Position numbers and translations under genes: made by a program. A stretch of DNA of 64,000 nt. It comes from JAVBNF01 sp031551725. Its GTDB lineage: Bacteria > Bacteroidota > Bacteroidia > Bacteroidales > P3. The stretch covers positions 1 to 64,000 of the forward strand of contig JAVBNF010000026.1 in assembly GCA_031551725.1 (NCBI GenBank). The letters are read 5' to 3'. This document shows, in pieces, positions 15,134 through 24,454 of the stretch; position 1 is the stretch's first letter; each line of letters starts with the position of its first letter. The notes under the pieces are model-generated. The model saw only the letters and a list, made by a program, of their open reading frames with translations, ran no database searches and was not told the origin of the DNA.

Positions 15134-16165
15134 TTAAAGCGTTCCTTGAAATTGCGACAAAAACCGCAAATCGTTTTCGGAGAACATGCGCAAATCTTTT
15201 ACGCCGAATTTCAAATTTGTAATCCGTTCAACGCCCAATCCGAAAGCAAATCCGCTGTATTTTTTGCTGTCGATTTCACAATTTTCGAGTACATTCGGAT
15301 CGACCATACCGCAACCTAAAATTTCAACCCAGCCGCTGTGTTTGCAGAAAGCGCAGCCTTTTCCACCGCAAAGCATACACGAAATATCCATCTCGGCAGA
15401 AGGCTCGGTAAACGGGAAAAACGAAGGGCGCAGGCGGATTTCGGTGCTCTCGCCGAAAAATTCTTTGGCAAAATAAAGCAAGGTTTCTTTCAGATCTACA
15501 AATGAAACGTTTTCGGCAATATACAAACCTTCAATTTGATGGAAAAAACAGTGTGAACGTTGAGTAATCGTTTCATTGCGATAAACACGACCCGGGAAAA
15601 CCGCGCGGATAGGAGGTTTGGTGTGCTCCATCATGCGGATTTGCACGGACGAAGTGTGTGTGCGCAACGCAATATCGTCTGATCCGCCATTTTTTTCAAC
15701 AAAAAACGTATCTTGCATATCGCGGGCCGGATGTTCGGGTGGAAAGTTTAGAGCGGAGAAATTGTGCCAGTCGTCTTCGATTTCGGGACCTTCGGAAACT
15801 ACAAATCCGATGCGTGCAAAAATATCCAAAATCTCGTTTTGAATTTGAAAAATCGGGTGGCGGCTGCCTGCACTCAAATCAACGGGGCGTGTTAAATCAA
15901 TGTCATTGCCGGCACTGTCGCTCAATGCGCATTCAAACGCCAATTTCGTTTCATCAATCGTAATTTGAACGGCTGTTTTCAGTTTGTTCAACAGTTGTCC
16001 GAATTCTTTTTTCTCTTCGTTTGGAACGGTTTTAAAATGTTCGAACAAATCGTTCAAAATTCCTTTCTTTCCGAGAAAACGAATGCGGAATTGCTCAACT
16101 TCTTCTAATGATGCTGGTTTGAAGGCATCTATTTCGTTTAAATAATTTTGAATTTGTGTTTTCAT
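15134..16165 (-). CDS. pheS: Phenylalanyl-tRNA synthetase alpha subunit
   Basis: This is the catalytic alpha subunit of the alpha2-beta2 enzyme that charges tRNA-Phe. It has 343 residues, the normal length. A coiled-coil N-terminal arm (1-95) is followed by the class II core. Motif 2 lies in FPGRVYRNETITQRSHCFFHQIEG. The cysteine-rich insert CMLCGGKGCAFCKHSGW and GFAFGLGVERI (motif 3) are typical of PheS. It follows the cyclophilin gene by 4 nt and probably shares its transcript. The beta subunit gene is not in the window. Confidence 0.97.
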   Translation of the reverse strand: MKTQIQNYLNEIDAFKPASLEEVEQFRIRFLGKKGILNDLFEHFKTVPNEEKKEFGQLLNKLKTAVQITIDETKLAFECALSDSAGNDIDLTRPVDLSAGSRHPIFQIQNEILDIFARIGFVVSEGPEIEDDWHNFSALNFPPEHPARDMQDTFFVEKNGGSDDIALRTHTSSVQIRMMEHTKPPIRAVFPGRVYRNETITQRSHCFFHQIEGLYIAENVSFVDLKETLLYFAKEFFGESTEIRLRPSFFPFTEPSAEMDISCMLCGGKGCAFCKHSGWVEILGCGMVDPNVLENCEIDSKKYSGFAFGLGVERITNLKFGVKDLRMFSENDLRFLSQFQGTL

Positions 16166-16169
16166 ACGA

Positions 16170-16853
16170 TTATTTTTTCACGATTTTAATCGTCATCGGA
16201 ATATCTTTAACAGGACGGTCGTTGCGGTCGGTTTGGACTTCTGAAATTTTTTCCAAAACATCAAAACCTTCGGTTAATTCACCAAAAACGGTGTAAGCGC
16301 CATCCAAATGCGGCGTGCCTCCAACGGTAGTGTATGCTTCAATTTGTTGCGGTGTAAATTGGGTTTTCATCCGCGATTGCATCATGTCTAATTGCGCTTG
16401 GCTGTAAGCTTGTCCTTGCACAATGTAGAACTGGCAACCGGAAGAAGCGCGGGTCGGATTGCGCATGTCGTCTTGGCGGGCGGCGGACAATGCACCTTTT
16501 TTATGGATTTTATCGGGCAGAATTTCAGCCGGAATCATATAACCGACATCGCCGGAACCCAAGCGTTGTCCGGGTTCTGCATGTTTGGAATCGGGGTCGC
16601 CGCCTTGAATCATAAATAATTTGATGATACGATGGAATAATGTTCCGTCGTAAAAACCATCGTTAATTAATTTGATAAAATTGTCGCGATGCTGTGGCGT
16701 TTCGTTATACAAAATTGCTTTCATTTCGCCGTACGACGTTGAAATAATAATTTCCGTTACCATATTTTTGCTTTCTTTTTTATTCTTCGATTTTTGGGCA
16801 TAAAGAGTCGCACCGCAAATGAAGATGAAAGCAAAAGCGATGATTTTTTTCAT
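16170..16853 (-). CDS. Exported cyclophilin-type peptidyl-prolyl isomerase
   Basis: This is a 227-residue prolyl cis-trans isomerase that assists folding in the periplasm. A signal peptide (MKKIIAFAFIFICGATLYAQ) precedes the cyclophilin domain. FHRIIKLFMIQGGDP holds the active-site Arg and Phe-Met-Gln stretch. GALSAARQDDMRNPTRASSGCQFYIV and YTVFGELTEGFDVLEKI complete the family pattern. The domain contains a loop insertion (YSQAQLDMMQSRMKTQFTPQQIEAYTTVGG region, about residues 152-181), common in Bacteroidetes homologues. It lies 21 nt downstream of the HIT gene. Confidence 0.94.
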   Translation of the reverse strand: MKKIIAFAFIFICGATLYAQKSKNKKESKNMVTEIIISTSYGEMKAILYNETPQHRDNFIKLINDGFYDGTLFHRIIKLFMIQGGDPDSKHAEPGQRLGSGDVGYMIPAEILPDKIHKKGALSAARQDDMRNPTRASSGCQFYIVQGQAYSQAQLDMMQSRMKTQFTPQQIEAYTTVGGTPHLDGAYTVFGELTEGFDVLEKISEVQTDRNDRPVKDIPMTIKIVKK

Positions 16854-16874
16854 AATTTATTAAGGATTTCAAAA

Positions 16875-17276
16875 TTAAATTTTGGGCAAGGCTTCGTTGA
16901 TGGCCTTTGCGGTTGCTTGTTGCTCTTCGGCAGTTAATTTCACGCGTTCGTGAGAAAAATTCAATTCATGCACATGGTTCATCGGTACGAGATGGATATG
17001 TGCATGCGGCACTTCCAAACCAATAACGGCCATGCCGACTTTCAAACACGGGCACACTTTTTTGATGCCGATAGCCACACGTTTTGCAAAAAGAATCATT
17101 TCTTGCAAATCGGCGTCTTCGATATCGAAAATATAGTCTGTCTCTTTTTTCGGAACAACCAGCGTATGCCCTTTAGCCAGAGGGGAAATGTCCAAAAACG
17201 CGTAGAACTTGTCGTTTTCCGCAACTTTGTAGGACGGAATTTCGCCGTTGATGATTTTTGTGAAAATAGTTGCCAT
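16875..17276 (-). CDS. HIT-family nucleotide hydrolase
   Basis: This is a 133-residue histidine-triad protein with the catalytic motif HAHIHLVP and the N-terminal TIFTKIINGEIPSYKV typical of the bacterial Hint group. Members hydrolyse purine nucleoside phosphoramidates and related AMP conjugates. The start at 17276 is chosen because a promoter box (17295-17302) overlaps the alternative upstream ATG at 17297. It lies between greA and the cyclophilin gene on the same strand. Confidence 0.93.
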   Translation of the reverse strand: MATIFTKIINGEIPSYKVAENDKFYAFLDISPLAKGHTLVVPKKETDYIFDIEDADLQEMILFAKRVAIGIKKVCPCLKVGMAVIGLEVPHAHIHLVPMNHVHELNFSHERVKLTAEEQQATAKAINEALPKI

Positions 17277-17294
17277 GATATTCGTTTTAAAGTT

Positions 17295-17302
17295 CAAAAG
17301 TA
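17295..17302 (-). promoter_or_regulatory. Promoter -7 box of the HIT gene
   Basis: TACTTTTG on the minus strand, 18 nt upstream of the ATG at 17276. It rules out the longer reading frame start. Confidence 0.55.
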
Positions 17303-17339
17303 CAAAAAAATCTTGAATTTTGAATATTAAATTTTGAAT

Positions 17340-17816
17340 TTATGCTCTGCCAACTTCCAAAATTTCGAACGTAATGGTTCCTGCGGGAGCTACAACTTCT
17401 GCTTTGTCGCCTTTTTCCTTGCCGAGCAAACCTTTGGCCATCGGTGAAGTAACGCTGATTTTTCCTTGTTTCAAATCGGCTTCGTTTTCCGGCACAATGG
17501 TATATTGCATGGTAGCTCCGTTTTTGGTGTTCTTGATTTTTATAACCGAAAACAACAATACTTTGGATTCGTCCAGTTTTGATTCGTCGAGAACGCGTGC
17601 GCTGGCTACTTCGGCTTGCATTTTGGCTATTTTGAGCTCAAGCAAGCCTTGCGCCTCTTTGGCGGCATCGTATTCTGCGTTTTCAGACAAGTCGCCTTTG
17701 TCGCGCGCTTCTGCAATCTGACGGGAAATGGAAGCACGTTCTACGGTTTCCAAACGATTGAGCTCGTCTCTCAACTTTTGTAAGCCTTCTTTGCTGTAAT
17801 ACTTTGTCGTTGCCAT
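17340..17816 (-). CDS. greA: Transcription elongation factor GreA
   Basis: GreA enters the secondary channel of RNA polymerase and stimulates cleavage of backtracked RNA. It has 158 residues. The N-terminal coiled coil (1-75) contains the acidic tip region in the signature DLSENAEYDAAKEAQ. The C-terminal FKBP-like domain ends GTITFEILEV. The start agrees with the common MATTKYYSKEGLQKL beginning. A stem-loop followed by a T-run lies between its promoter box and the ATG (17841-17878), so expression may be attenuated. Confidence 0.97.
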   Translation of the reverse strand: MATTKYYSKEGLQKLRDELNRLETVERASISRQIAEARDKGDLSENAEYDAAKEAQGLLELKIAKMQAEVASARVLDESKLDESKVLLFSVIKIKNTKNGATMQYTIVPENEADLKQGKISVTSPMAKGLLGKEKGDKAEVVAPAGTITFEILEVGRA

Positions 17817-17840
17817 ATCTAATTAATTATTAAAAAACAT

Positions 17841-17878
17841 AAAAAACAGAAGAGACCCCCTTTTGTAAGGGAGCCTCT
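17841..17878 (-). terminator. Attenuator-like hairpin in the greA leader
   Basis: On the minus strand AGAGGCTCCC (17878-17869) pairs with GGGGGTCTCT (17860-17851) over an 8-nt loop. TTCTGTTTTTT follows. It lies downstream of the greA promoter box and upstream of the greA ATG. Read the other way it also precedes CCTTTTT, so it could serve both strands. Confidence 0.6.
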
Positions 17879-17900
17879 CCTTTTTGCCATAAAATTTACG

Positions 17901-17908
17901 CAAAGTTA
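17901..17908 (-). promoter_or_regulatory. Promoter -7 box of greA
   Basis: TAACTTTG on the minus strand fits TAnnTTTG. The predicted leader is about 80 nt and contains the hairpin at 17841-17878. Confidence 0.55.
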
Positions 17909-18006
17909 CAACTTTATTTTGAATTACAAAATTATTTTTGAAAAATGTGTAAAATGTTTTATAGTTTCAGGTTTCAAGTTTCATGAATTTACGTGAACTA
18001 TTCAAA

Positions 18007-19743
18007 CTATTTAACAACTCTATGATTATCGCCGCTGGTTTGAATAATTAATTCGTAAAATTGTTGTGAATAAGGCGGTTGGGAAGGCATTGCCGGAATA
18101 TTTTGGTTGAAACCATTGTTTACAAAACGTCCGTTGCGTTCTTTTTTAATGTTGCCGTCCATATATTTTACCAACAAATATTCGCTCAAACTTTTCCAAC
18201 GATTGAACATGATTTGTGCTTGCGTATTTGAGAATGTATTAGCAAAATCGACCATCTCAGCATTGTTCGTTCCTTTAGTTCCGCTCCAGCGTTGATCGTT
18301 TTCGGCTACTTTTGCAATAAAACCATATTCTAATTCTTGTTGAACTTTTTGTACGTCAACAATCATGTCTTTGTATCGCAAATAAGTAAAATTGCTTACT
18401 TGATTGAACAACCAAAATGCGGAAGTAGCAGAATATTGCATCATATTTCCGTTTCCTTCGCGGAAAGATTCAGGAATGCGTGTGATGCCGCAATACATGG
18501 GCACGTAAACGGTAGAATAGCTGTCGTCAACGCCAAACCACAAAATACCGCCCACCGGATTTGGCATCCAAGAGCGTGCTTGTGCGATGAAAGAAAATGC
18601 AGTTTGTTGTGTAGATATTGCACGTTCGTGGACATAATCAACATTGTTGACCGTAAATCCCATTGGGCGCCATCTGTAAGGCAGTTCGAATGCGCCGGCT
18701 CCGGCATCTTTCGTCATATCCAGCGAAGTGCCTTCGTAGTGATCGCGCATCAAGCCAAAAACATCTTGCAAACTCAATGGTTGTGCAGGTTTAATCCACA
18801 ACGGCATGCGGTTTTTTAAATCTTCGCCACGAGCGTAAGACTCGTATTTTTTAGCTTCCGCAGCATTTGCTTTCATAAAACCGGCCCAAACACGGGCTTC
18901 GCAACCGCGTGCGCCACTGAAATCAAGTGGAGCGTAAATGTCTGAGAAACTGAATTCTGTGTCTTTTCCATTGAAAATGCCGATGTTGCGGGCATAATCA
19001 ATAACGTCTTCGGAATAAATCCACTCAACAGCCGGTTCGTTGATTTTTGCAAGTTGTTTGGATGTCAAAACCTTTTTGCCGTCGGCTTTCGGAAAAGTGG
19101 TGATACGAGCATGGTTGGCGTGTCCGGAAATATATCCGTCCGGAACGCGTGCAGCCACCCAAACAGCGCCTTTGGCATTCTTTTTCGGGTCAATGGTTCC
19201 TTTTTTATCCATTACTTTTTGACCTTTTCCAATCATTTCCATAATCCAAACTTCGTTCGGATCAGCAATAGAAAAGGATTCTCCGGAGCTGTAATAGCCA
19301 TATTCTGCTATTAATTCGGCAATCACTTTAATTGCTTCGCGTGCGGTTTTTGCACGTTGTAGAGTTACATAAATCAAACTTCCGTAGTCCATGATTCCGG
19401 TAGTATCCACTTGTTCGCTACGTCCGCCGTACGTGGTTTCGGCAATCGAAAGTTGGTGCTCATTCATATTTCCAACAACGGAATAAGTGTGTGCCGCTTG
19501 TTTGATTTGTCCCAAACGGCGGCCCGAATCCCATTCGTAGATGTCAAGCATGCTTCCGGCGGGATAATTAGCAGCCGGACGATAATACAAACAGCCGTAC
19601 AAGGTGTGTGAATCGGCTGCGTAAGTAATCATGGTAGAGCCGTCTTTGCTGGCTCCTTTAGTGATTAAAAAGTTTGTACAAGCATCGGCTTTCGCGAACA
19701 CAAGCATCGCCATTGCTGTCAGATAAAAGGAAATTCGCTTCAT
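18007..19743 (-). CDS. Dipeptidase, peptidase family C69
   Basis: This is a 578-residue exported dipeptidase of the N-terminal-nucleophile family C69. The signal peptide MKRISFYLTAMAMLVFAKADA would be cut before Cys22, and CTNFLITKGASKDGS then exposes the catalytic N-terminal cysteine. MNEHQLSIAETTYGGR and ETTYGG-type residues, PNEVWIMEMIGKG and the C-terminal SYYSQQFYELI-like segment fit the family. In Bacteroidetes these enzymes degrade dipeptides in the periplasm. It has its own promoter, divergent from ppk1. Confidence 0.93.
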   Translation of the reverse strand: MKRISFYLTAMAMLVFAKADACTNFLITKGASKDGSTMITYAADSHTLYGCLYYRPAANYPAGSMLDIYEWDSGRRLGQIKQAAHTYSVVGNMNEHQLSIAETTYGGRSEQVDTTGIMDYGSLIYVTLQRAKTAREAIKVIAELIAEYGYYSSGESFSIADPNEVWIMEMIGKGQKVMDKKGTIDPKKNAKGAVWVAARVPDGYISGHANHARITTFPKADGKKVLTSKQLAKINEPAVEWIYSEDVIDYARNIGIFNGKDTEFSFSDIYAPLDFSGARGCEARVWAGFMKANAAEAKKYESYARGEDLKNRMPLWIKPAQPLSLQDVFGLMRDHYEGTSLDMTKDAGAGAFELPYRWRPMGFTVNNVDYVHERAISTQQTAFSFIAQARSWMPNPVGGILWFGVDDSYSTVYVPMYCGITRIPESFREGNGNMMQYSATSAFWLFNQVSNFTYLRYKDMIVDVQKVQQELEYGFIAKVAENDQRWSGTKGTNNAEMVDFANTFSNTQAQIMFNRWKSLSEYLLVKYMDGNIKKERNGRFVNNGFNQNIPAMPSQPPYSQQFYELIIQTSGDNHRVVK

Positions 19744-19772
19744 TTCGGAAAAATATTTAATAAAATTTGCAA

Positions 19773-19780
19773 CAAAAATA
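19773..19780 (-). promoter_or_regulatory. Promoter -7 box of the C69 dipeptidase
   Basis: TATTTTTG on the minus strand, 29 nt from the ATG at 19743. Confidence 0.55.
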
Positions 19781-19801
19781 CAAAAATTAATAAATAAAAC
19801 C

Positions 19802-19809
19802 TATTTTTG
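19802..19809 (+). promoter_or_regulatory. Promoter -7 box of ppk1
   Basis: TATTTTTG, 19 nt before the ATG at 19829, divergent from the dipeptidase promoter. Confidence 0.55.
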
Positions 19810-19828
19810 CAAAATAAAGTTTCTAAAA

Positions 19829-21883
19829 ATGAAAAATACCGATTTATATGTCGACCGAGAAATCAGCTGGTTGCAGTTCAACGAACGTGTGATGCAGGAG
19901 GCTGAGGACGTAACAAATCCGCTGGTTGAACGTTTGTCGTTTTTAGGTATTTTTTCAAATAATCTGGACGATTTTTTTCGTGTACGTGTGGCCAGTTTGA
20001 ATCGGATGATGCAGGAAGATAATTTTAGAGCTGAATACCAGATAGATCCTGCCAAAACTTTGCGAAAAGTGGTGCAAATGATTGAACAATTACAACACAA
20101 ATTTGATGTTGCTTATGAGGCTATTGTGAAGGAATTGGAGCAGAAAAATATTTTTATTTTAAATGAAACTCAATTAAATAAAGAACAATACACATTTGTC
20201 GAGCAATATTTTCGCAGTCATGTGCGTTTGCACTTATTTCCGATAATGCTTGATAAATTAAAAGATCATAGCTCCTTGCGAGAACATTCGATCTATTTGG
20301 CTGTGGAATTGGGAAAATCGAACAAAAAAACGAATGAAAAATACGCCATTGTTGAGATTCCGGAAAAAATTTCACGTTTTGTTATTGTGCCATCTAAAGC
20401 CGGAAAAGAATGTGTGATGTGGCTGGATGATGTGATTCGCTTGGGTTTAAAGGATATTTTTTCGCCTTTGGGTTATACAGTTTTTTCTGCATATACGTTT
20501 AAATTTACGCGCGACAGCGAGATTAATACGGATGTGCGCCCCACGGAGAATGTGTTGGAGATCGTTTCCGATTTGGTTAAACAGCGCATGTGGGCGTTGC
20601 CGTTGCGCTTTGTGTACGACCGCGCGATGCCTGCGCGTTTGCTGAAAATGTTGATGGAAAAATTACAAGTCCATAAAGAGGATGTTTTTCAAAAAGGCGG
20701 ACGCTATCACAATAAAAAAGACCTAATGCAATTTCCGCGTTCGTTGGCCGGAGGGAGCTTGGTGTATGAAGAATTTACACCGGTTGATGCTAAAGAAATT
20801 CCGTTGGACCAAAATGTGCTTGATGTCATCAAACAGGGCGATATTATGTTGCATTATCCTTATCAATCTTTTCAAAATGTGATTGATTTATTGCGCGAAT
20901 CGTCGATTGATGAACGTGTAAAGTCCATAAAAATAACTGTTTATCGTGTAGCGAAAGATTCAGCTATTATGAATGCTTTGATTAATGCTGCACGAAATGG
21001 AAAGCAAGTGGTTGTTTACATGGAGCTTAAAGCGCGTTTTGATGAAGAGAATAATATTCATTGGGCGGAACGTTTGATGAGTGAGGGTGTGCAAGTGCTT
21101 GATATACTGCCGGGTTATAAGGTGCATTGTAAATTAATTTTGATTACAGCTTCCGAAAACCGAAAAACGGTACGCTATGCTGCCATCGGTACCGGAAATC
21201 CAAATGAAGATACTGCGCGCATCTATACAGATAAACATTTACTCACTGCAAATCCAAGTGTTACGAAGGAAGTAAGCGCAGTTTTTGATTTTCTGGAAAA
21301 TAAACGTTTTCAAAATCAATTCAACCAATTGTTGGTTTCGCCTTTTAATATGCGAAAGCGGCTTGTCGAAATGATTGATGCTGAGATTGAAAATGCCAAA
21401 TCCGGGAGAAAAGCATGGATGATATTGAAGATGAATAGTTTGACGGATAGGAAGTTGATAAATCTTCTTTATGCCGCAAGTCAATCCGGAGTGCAGGTAA
21501 AATTGATTGTCCGCGGAGTTTGTGCTTTGCGTCCCCAAGTTCCGGGACTTAGTGAAAACATTGAAGGCATTAGTATTGTTGATCGTTTTTTGGAGCACGC
21601 ACGCGTCTATGCTTTTTGCAACGGTGGGAAAACCAAGTTGTATGTGGGTTCTGCCGATTGGATGCTGCGTAATTTAGACTACAGGGTGGAGGTCTTAGCC
21701 CCCGTGTTGGATAAAACACTTCAAGATGAAGCCTTGCATATTTTGCAAATCCAACTTGAAGATAATATGCATGCTCGTGTCGTTAACGCACAGAAACCCA
21801 ATGAATACAAGCGTTCTTCGGGCAAAAAAATCCGTTCGCAATGGGAAATATGGAAACATTTGCAAAAACGGAATAAAAAATAA
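19829..21883 (+). CDS. ppk1: Polyphosphate kinase 1
   Basis: This enzyme reversibly polymerises the gamma phosphate of ATP into polyphosphate. It has 684 residues, full length for PPK1. The N-terminal domain begins DREISWLQFNERVMQEA. The first phospholipase D-like catalytic domain contains ELKARFDEENNIHWAERL and KVHCKL, whose His is the residue phosphorylated in Escherichia coli PPK (His435). IGTGNPNEDTARIYTD follows. The second has VDRFLEHARVYAF, whose His matches E. coli His592. The residue equivalent to E. coli His454 is Ala, which is not catalytic. Confidence 0.96.
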   Translation: MKNTDLYVDREISWLQFNERVMQEAEDVTNPLVERLSFLGIFSNNLDDFFRVRVASLNRMMQEDNFRAEYQIDPAKTLRKVVQMIEQLQHKFDVAYEAIVKELEQKNIFILNETQLNKEQYTFVEQYFRSHVRLHLFPIMLDKLKDHSSLREHSIYLAVELGKSNKKTNEKYAIVEIPEKISRFVIVPSKAGKECVMWLDDVIRLGLKDIFSPLGYTVFSAYTFKFTRDSEINTDVRPTENVLEIVSDLVKQRMWALPLRFVYDRAMPARLLKMLMEKLQVHKEDVFQKGGRYHNKKDLMQFPRSLAGGSLVYEEFTPVDAKEIPLDQNVLDVIKQGDIMLHYPYQSFQNVIDLLRESSIDERVKSIKITVYRVAKDSAIMNALINAARNGKQVVVYMELKARFDEENNIHWAERLMSEGVQVLDILPGYKVHCKLILITASENRKTVRYAAIGTGNPNEDTARIYTDKHLLTANPSVTKEVSAVFDFLENKRFQNQFNQLLVSPFNMRKRLVEMIDAEIENAKSGRKAWMILKMNSLTDRKLINLLYAASQSGVQVKLIVRGVCALRPQVPGLSENIEGISIVDRFLEHARVYAFCNGGKTKLYVGSADWMLRNLDYRVEVLAPVLDKTLQDEALHILQIQLEDNMHARVVNAQKPNEYKRSSGKKIRSQWEIWKHLQKRNKK

Positions 21884-21913
21884 AAAGTTTTTTGCAGATT
21901 AGTGAAAATTTCG

Positions 21914-21921
21914 TATCTTTG
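21914..21921 (+). promoter_or_regulatory. Promoter -7 box of the lipoprotein-gltX unit
   Basis: TATCTTTG, 38 nt before the lipoprotein ATG. Confidence 0.55.
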
Positions 21922-21959
21922 TGTAAAATCGTTAAAAAATAAATTAAAAACCATATTTT

Positions 21960-22913
21960 ATGAGAAAATTTTTGTCAAAACTGGGACTTTTATTGTCTGC
22001 AACTGTTTTAGTTGTTGCTTGCGGCAGCAAAAATGATGATCCGGCACCCGTTCCAACCAATCAAAAAGGTGGTATTATTGATATCTCCAGAACCGCAAAT
22101 ACCAAACGTTTGTTTAATGATATTCAAGACCCTGCAACACAGTCTTTTTCGGCATCCATTAAGTTGAGTTCTTTTAGTGGTAAAAAAGGATATAAATCAG
22201 CCGAGTTGATTTTTGTAGACCGCGTCAACAATGTGTCTGCACCGTACAAAGTGTTAGATAAAAAGTTAACATCAACGCCAATCGTAGAAACGTTTACATT
22301 GCAACAGGTGATGAATGCATTTGATATGATGCAAGGTGATTTGGTCGATTTTGCTTTTTCACTTTGCGTGAATATTACTTATTATGATTCTGTTAAACAA
22401 AAAGATACCGTAATTCCGGGCTTTGTTGCAAATGTAAGCACGCATGCGGAACGTTTCCCTCAAGATAATGTTTCATTCAAAAAAGATGAAAGCGTTTCGG
22501 TAATGGCTACTTATGAATATGGAAAGCAAATTTCGGATGTCAGCGAGCTTTTGGGTGATTGGTCTTGTGTTAAATCAGGTGATTATTTTGCCGAATCGAA
22601 CTTAACCATCGAATTGGGAGATAATGATAGTACGATTGTGATGAAGGGCTTTTTGTATAATGCAAGCGAAAACAGAGAAAGAGGTGCGTATGCTGTATTT
22701 AACCTCAATGAAATGAATTTGAGAATCCCAAAATCTGTGTTTTTATTTAACGGTTTTAATACGCAAAATATAACTTTGGCTCCGTGTGAAGCATGGATTT
22801 ATGGACCGGATCCGGATAACGGGCAAGCAAAAGCTCAAATTGTGATTTATACGGAACTGTATTCAACTGCCGGATCTTTCGGCATGACCTATTTTATTTT
22901 GACTAAAAAATAA
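21960..22913 (+). CDS. Lipoprotein of unknown function
   Basis: This 317-residue protein has a lipoprotein signal peptide (MRKFLSKLGLLLSATVLVVAC) with the lipidated Cys at residue 21, then a charged Asp-rich linker. The rest is beta-strand rich without a family that I recognise. Two halves are visible: about 35-180, with a KGYKSAELIFVDRVN segment, and about 190-317, with LLGDWSCVKSGDYF like a lipocalin-type domain opening. Placement in the envelope is firm; function is unknown. It is 9 nt upstream of gltX and likely cotranscribed. Confidence 0.85.
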   Translation: MRKFLSKLGLLLSATVLVVACGSKNDDPAPVPTNQKGGIIDISRTANTKRLFNDIQDPATQSFSASIKLSSFSGKKGYKSAELIFVDRVNNVSAPYKVLDKKLTSTPIVETFTLQQVMNAFDMMQGDLVDFAFSLCVNITYYDSVKQKDTVIPGFVANVSTHAERFPQDNVSFKKDESVSVMATYEYGKQISDVSELLGDWSCVKSGDYFAESNLTIELGDNDSTIVMKGFLYNASENRERGAYAVFNLNEMNLRIPKSVFLFNGFNTQNITLAPCEAWIYGPDPDNGQAKAQIVIYTELYSTAGSFGMTYFILTKK

Positions 22914-22922
22914 AAGTTATTT

Positions 22923-24434
22923 ATGAATAATATTCGAGTGCGTTTTGCACCCAGTCCTACGGGCCCCCTGCATATCGGTGGGGTCCGTACGGCTTTATAC
23001 AACTACCTTTTTGCTAAAAAACAAGGCGGTAGTTTTATCTTGAGAATCGAAGACACCGACTCCAACCGCTTTGTTCCCGGCGCCGAAGAATACATCATCG
23101 AAGCCTTTAAATGGTTGGGTTTGGAGTTTGATGAAGGCGTGCATAAAGGTGGGCCTTATGGGCCTTATAAACAATCGGAACGTAAAGAGATTTACAAACG
23201 TTATGTAGACGAACTTTTGTCGAAAGACCTTGCCTATATTGCATTTGATACGCCTGAGGAACTCGAAAAAATGCGTACCGAACATCCGAATGCGCAATAC
23301 GATGCAAGCATGCGTATGCAAATGTGCAATTCCCTTACAATATCGAAAGATGAGGTGGAAATGCGTTTGCAGACAGGAGAACCGTTTGTGGTGCGGATTA
23401 AGATTGAGCCCGAACAGGAAATTCATGTCAAAGACTTGATCCGCGGCGATATCAAAGTGAATTCTTCGCTTTTGGATGATAAAGTATTGTATAAATCTGC
23501 AGACCAGCTGCCAACTTATCATTTGGCTAATATTGTAGATGACCATTTGATGAAAATTTCACATGTGATTCGTGGTGAAGAATGGCTTCCTTCTGCACCT
23601 TTGCATGTTCTTTTGTATCGTGCATTGGGTTGGGAAGAAACGATGCCGCAATTTGCACATTTGCCTTTGTTATTGCGTCCCGACGGGAATGGAAAATTGA
23701 GCAAACGTGATGGTGATCGCCTCGGATTTCCGGTGTTTCCGCTTGAGTGGACAGATCCGAAATCCGGCGAAAAGTCGACAGGTTATCGTGAAATGGGCTA
23801 TTTCCCGGACGCTGTGGTGAATTTGCTGGCATTCTTAGGTTGGAATCCTGGAACGGAGCAAGAATTATTTTCTTTGGAAGAACTGGTACAAACCTTTTCT
23901 ATCGAACGTGTGAGCAAAAGCGGCGCCAAATTCGATTTGGAAAAAGCGAAATGGTACAACCATCAATATATGTTGAAAAAATCGCCAAGTGAAGTGGCAG
24001 AATTGTTGATGCCGATTTTGAAAGAAAAGCATATCAGCATTGATTCTACGAAACTTTCGCAAATTTGCGATTTGGTAAAAGATCGTGTGAATTTTCCTTC
24101 GGAATTGTGGGATCAGACTTTTTTCTTTTTTCAAGCACCGACATCTTACGATGAGAAAGTGGTGAAAAAACGTTGGTCTGCCGAAATGCCGAATGTCTTG
24201 AAAACAGTGGCTTCGCGTATTCAAAACGTTCAACCGTTTGATGCTGAAAAATTAGAAGTGGAGATCAAAAACTATATCGAAACCGAACAACTCAACATGG
24301 GCCAAGTGATGAACTGCCTCCGTTTGGCAATGGTCGGCACTGCTATGGGACCGCATTTGCACGATATTATTGAGTTGGTTGGCAAAGAAGAAAGCGTACG
24401 CCGTATTCTGAAAGCCGCGGAAGAGATAAAGTAG
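22923..24434 (+). CDS. gltX: Glutamyl-tRNA synthetase
   Basis: This class I synthetase charges tRNA-Glu with glutamate. It has 503 residues. The HIGH motif is in FAPSPTGPLHIGG (8-20) and the KMSKS equivalent is KLSKRDG. RIEDTDSNRFVPG recognises glutamate and HVIRGEEWLPSAPLH lies near the active site. A discriminating-type anticodon-binding C-terminus follows. The absence of a second Glx synthetase in the window does not allow a decision on tRNA-Gln charging. It follows the lipoprotein gene by 9 nt. Confidence 0.97.
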   Translation: MNNIRVRFAPSPTGPLHIGGVRTALYNYLFAKKQGGSFILRIEDTDSNRFVPGAEEYIIEAFKWLGLEFDEGVHKGGPYGPYKQSERKEIYKRYVDELLSKDLAYIAFDTPEELEKMRTEHPNAQYDASMRMQMCNSLTISKDEVEMRLQTGEPFVVRIKIEPEQEIHVKDLIRGDIKVNSSLLDDKVLYKSADQLPTYHLANIVDDHLMKISHVIRGEEWLPSAPLHVLLYRALGWEETMPQFAHLPLLLRPDGNGKLSKRDGDRLGFPVFPLEWTDPKSGEKSTGYREMGYFPDAVVNLLAFLGWNPGTEQELFSLEELVQTFSIERVSKSGAKFDLEKAKWYNHQYMLKKSPSEVAELLMPILKEKHISIDSTKLSQICDLVKDRVNFPSELWDQTFFFFQAPTSYDEKVVKKRWSAEMPNVLKTVASRIQNVQPFDAEKLEVEIKNYIETEQLNMGQVMNCLRLAMVGTAMGPHLHDIIELVGKEESVRRILKAAEEIK

Positions 24435-24454
24435 CGAGTGACGCTAATTGGGTG

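Noticed and set aside
21160..21210. Polyphosphate kinase with Ala where E. coli has His in YAHIGTGN
   Set aside because: Counting back from the conserved Tyr places the catalytic E. coli His435 in the HxK motif, which is present here (KVHCKL); the replaced position is the non-essential His454 equivalent.
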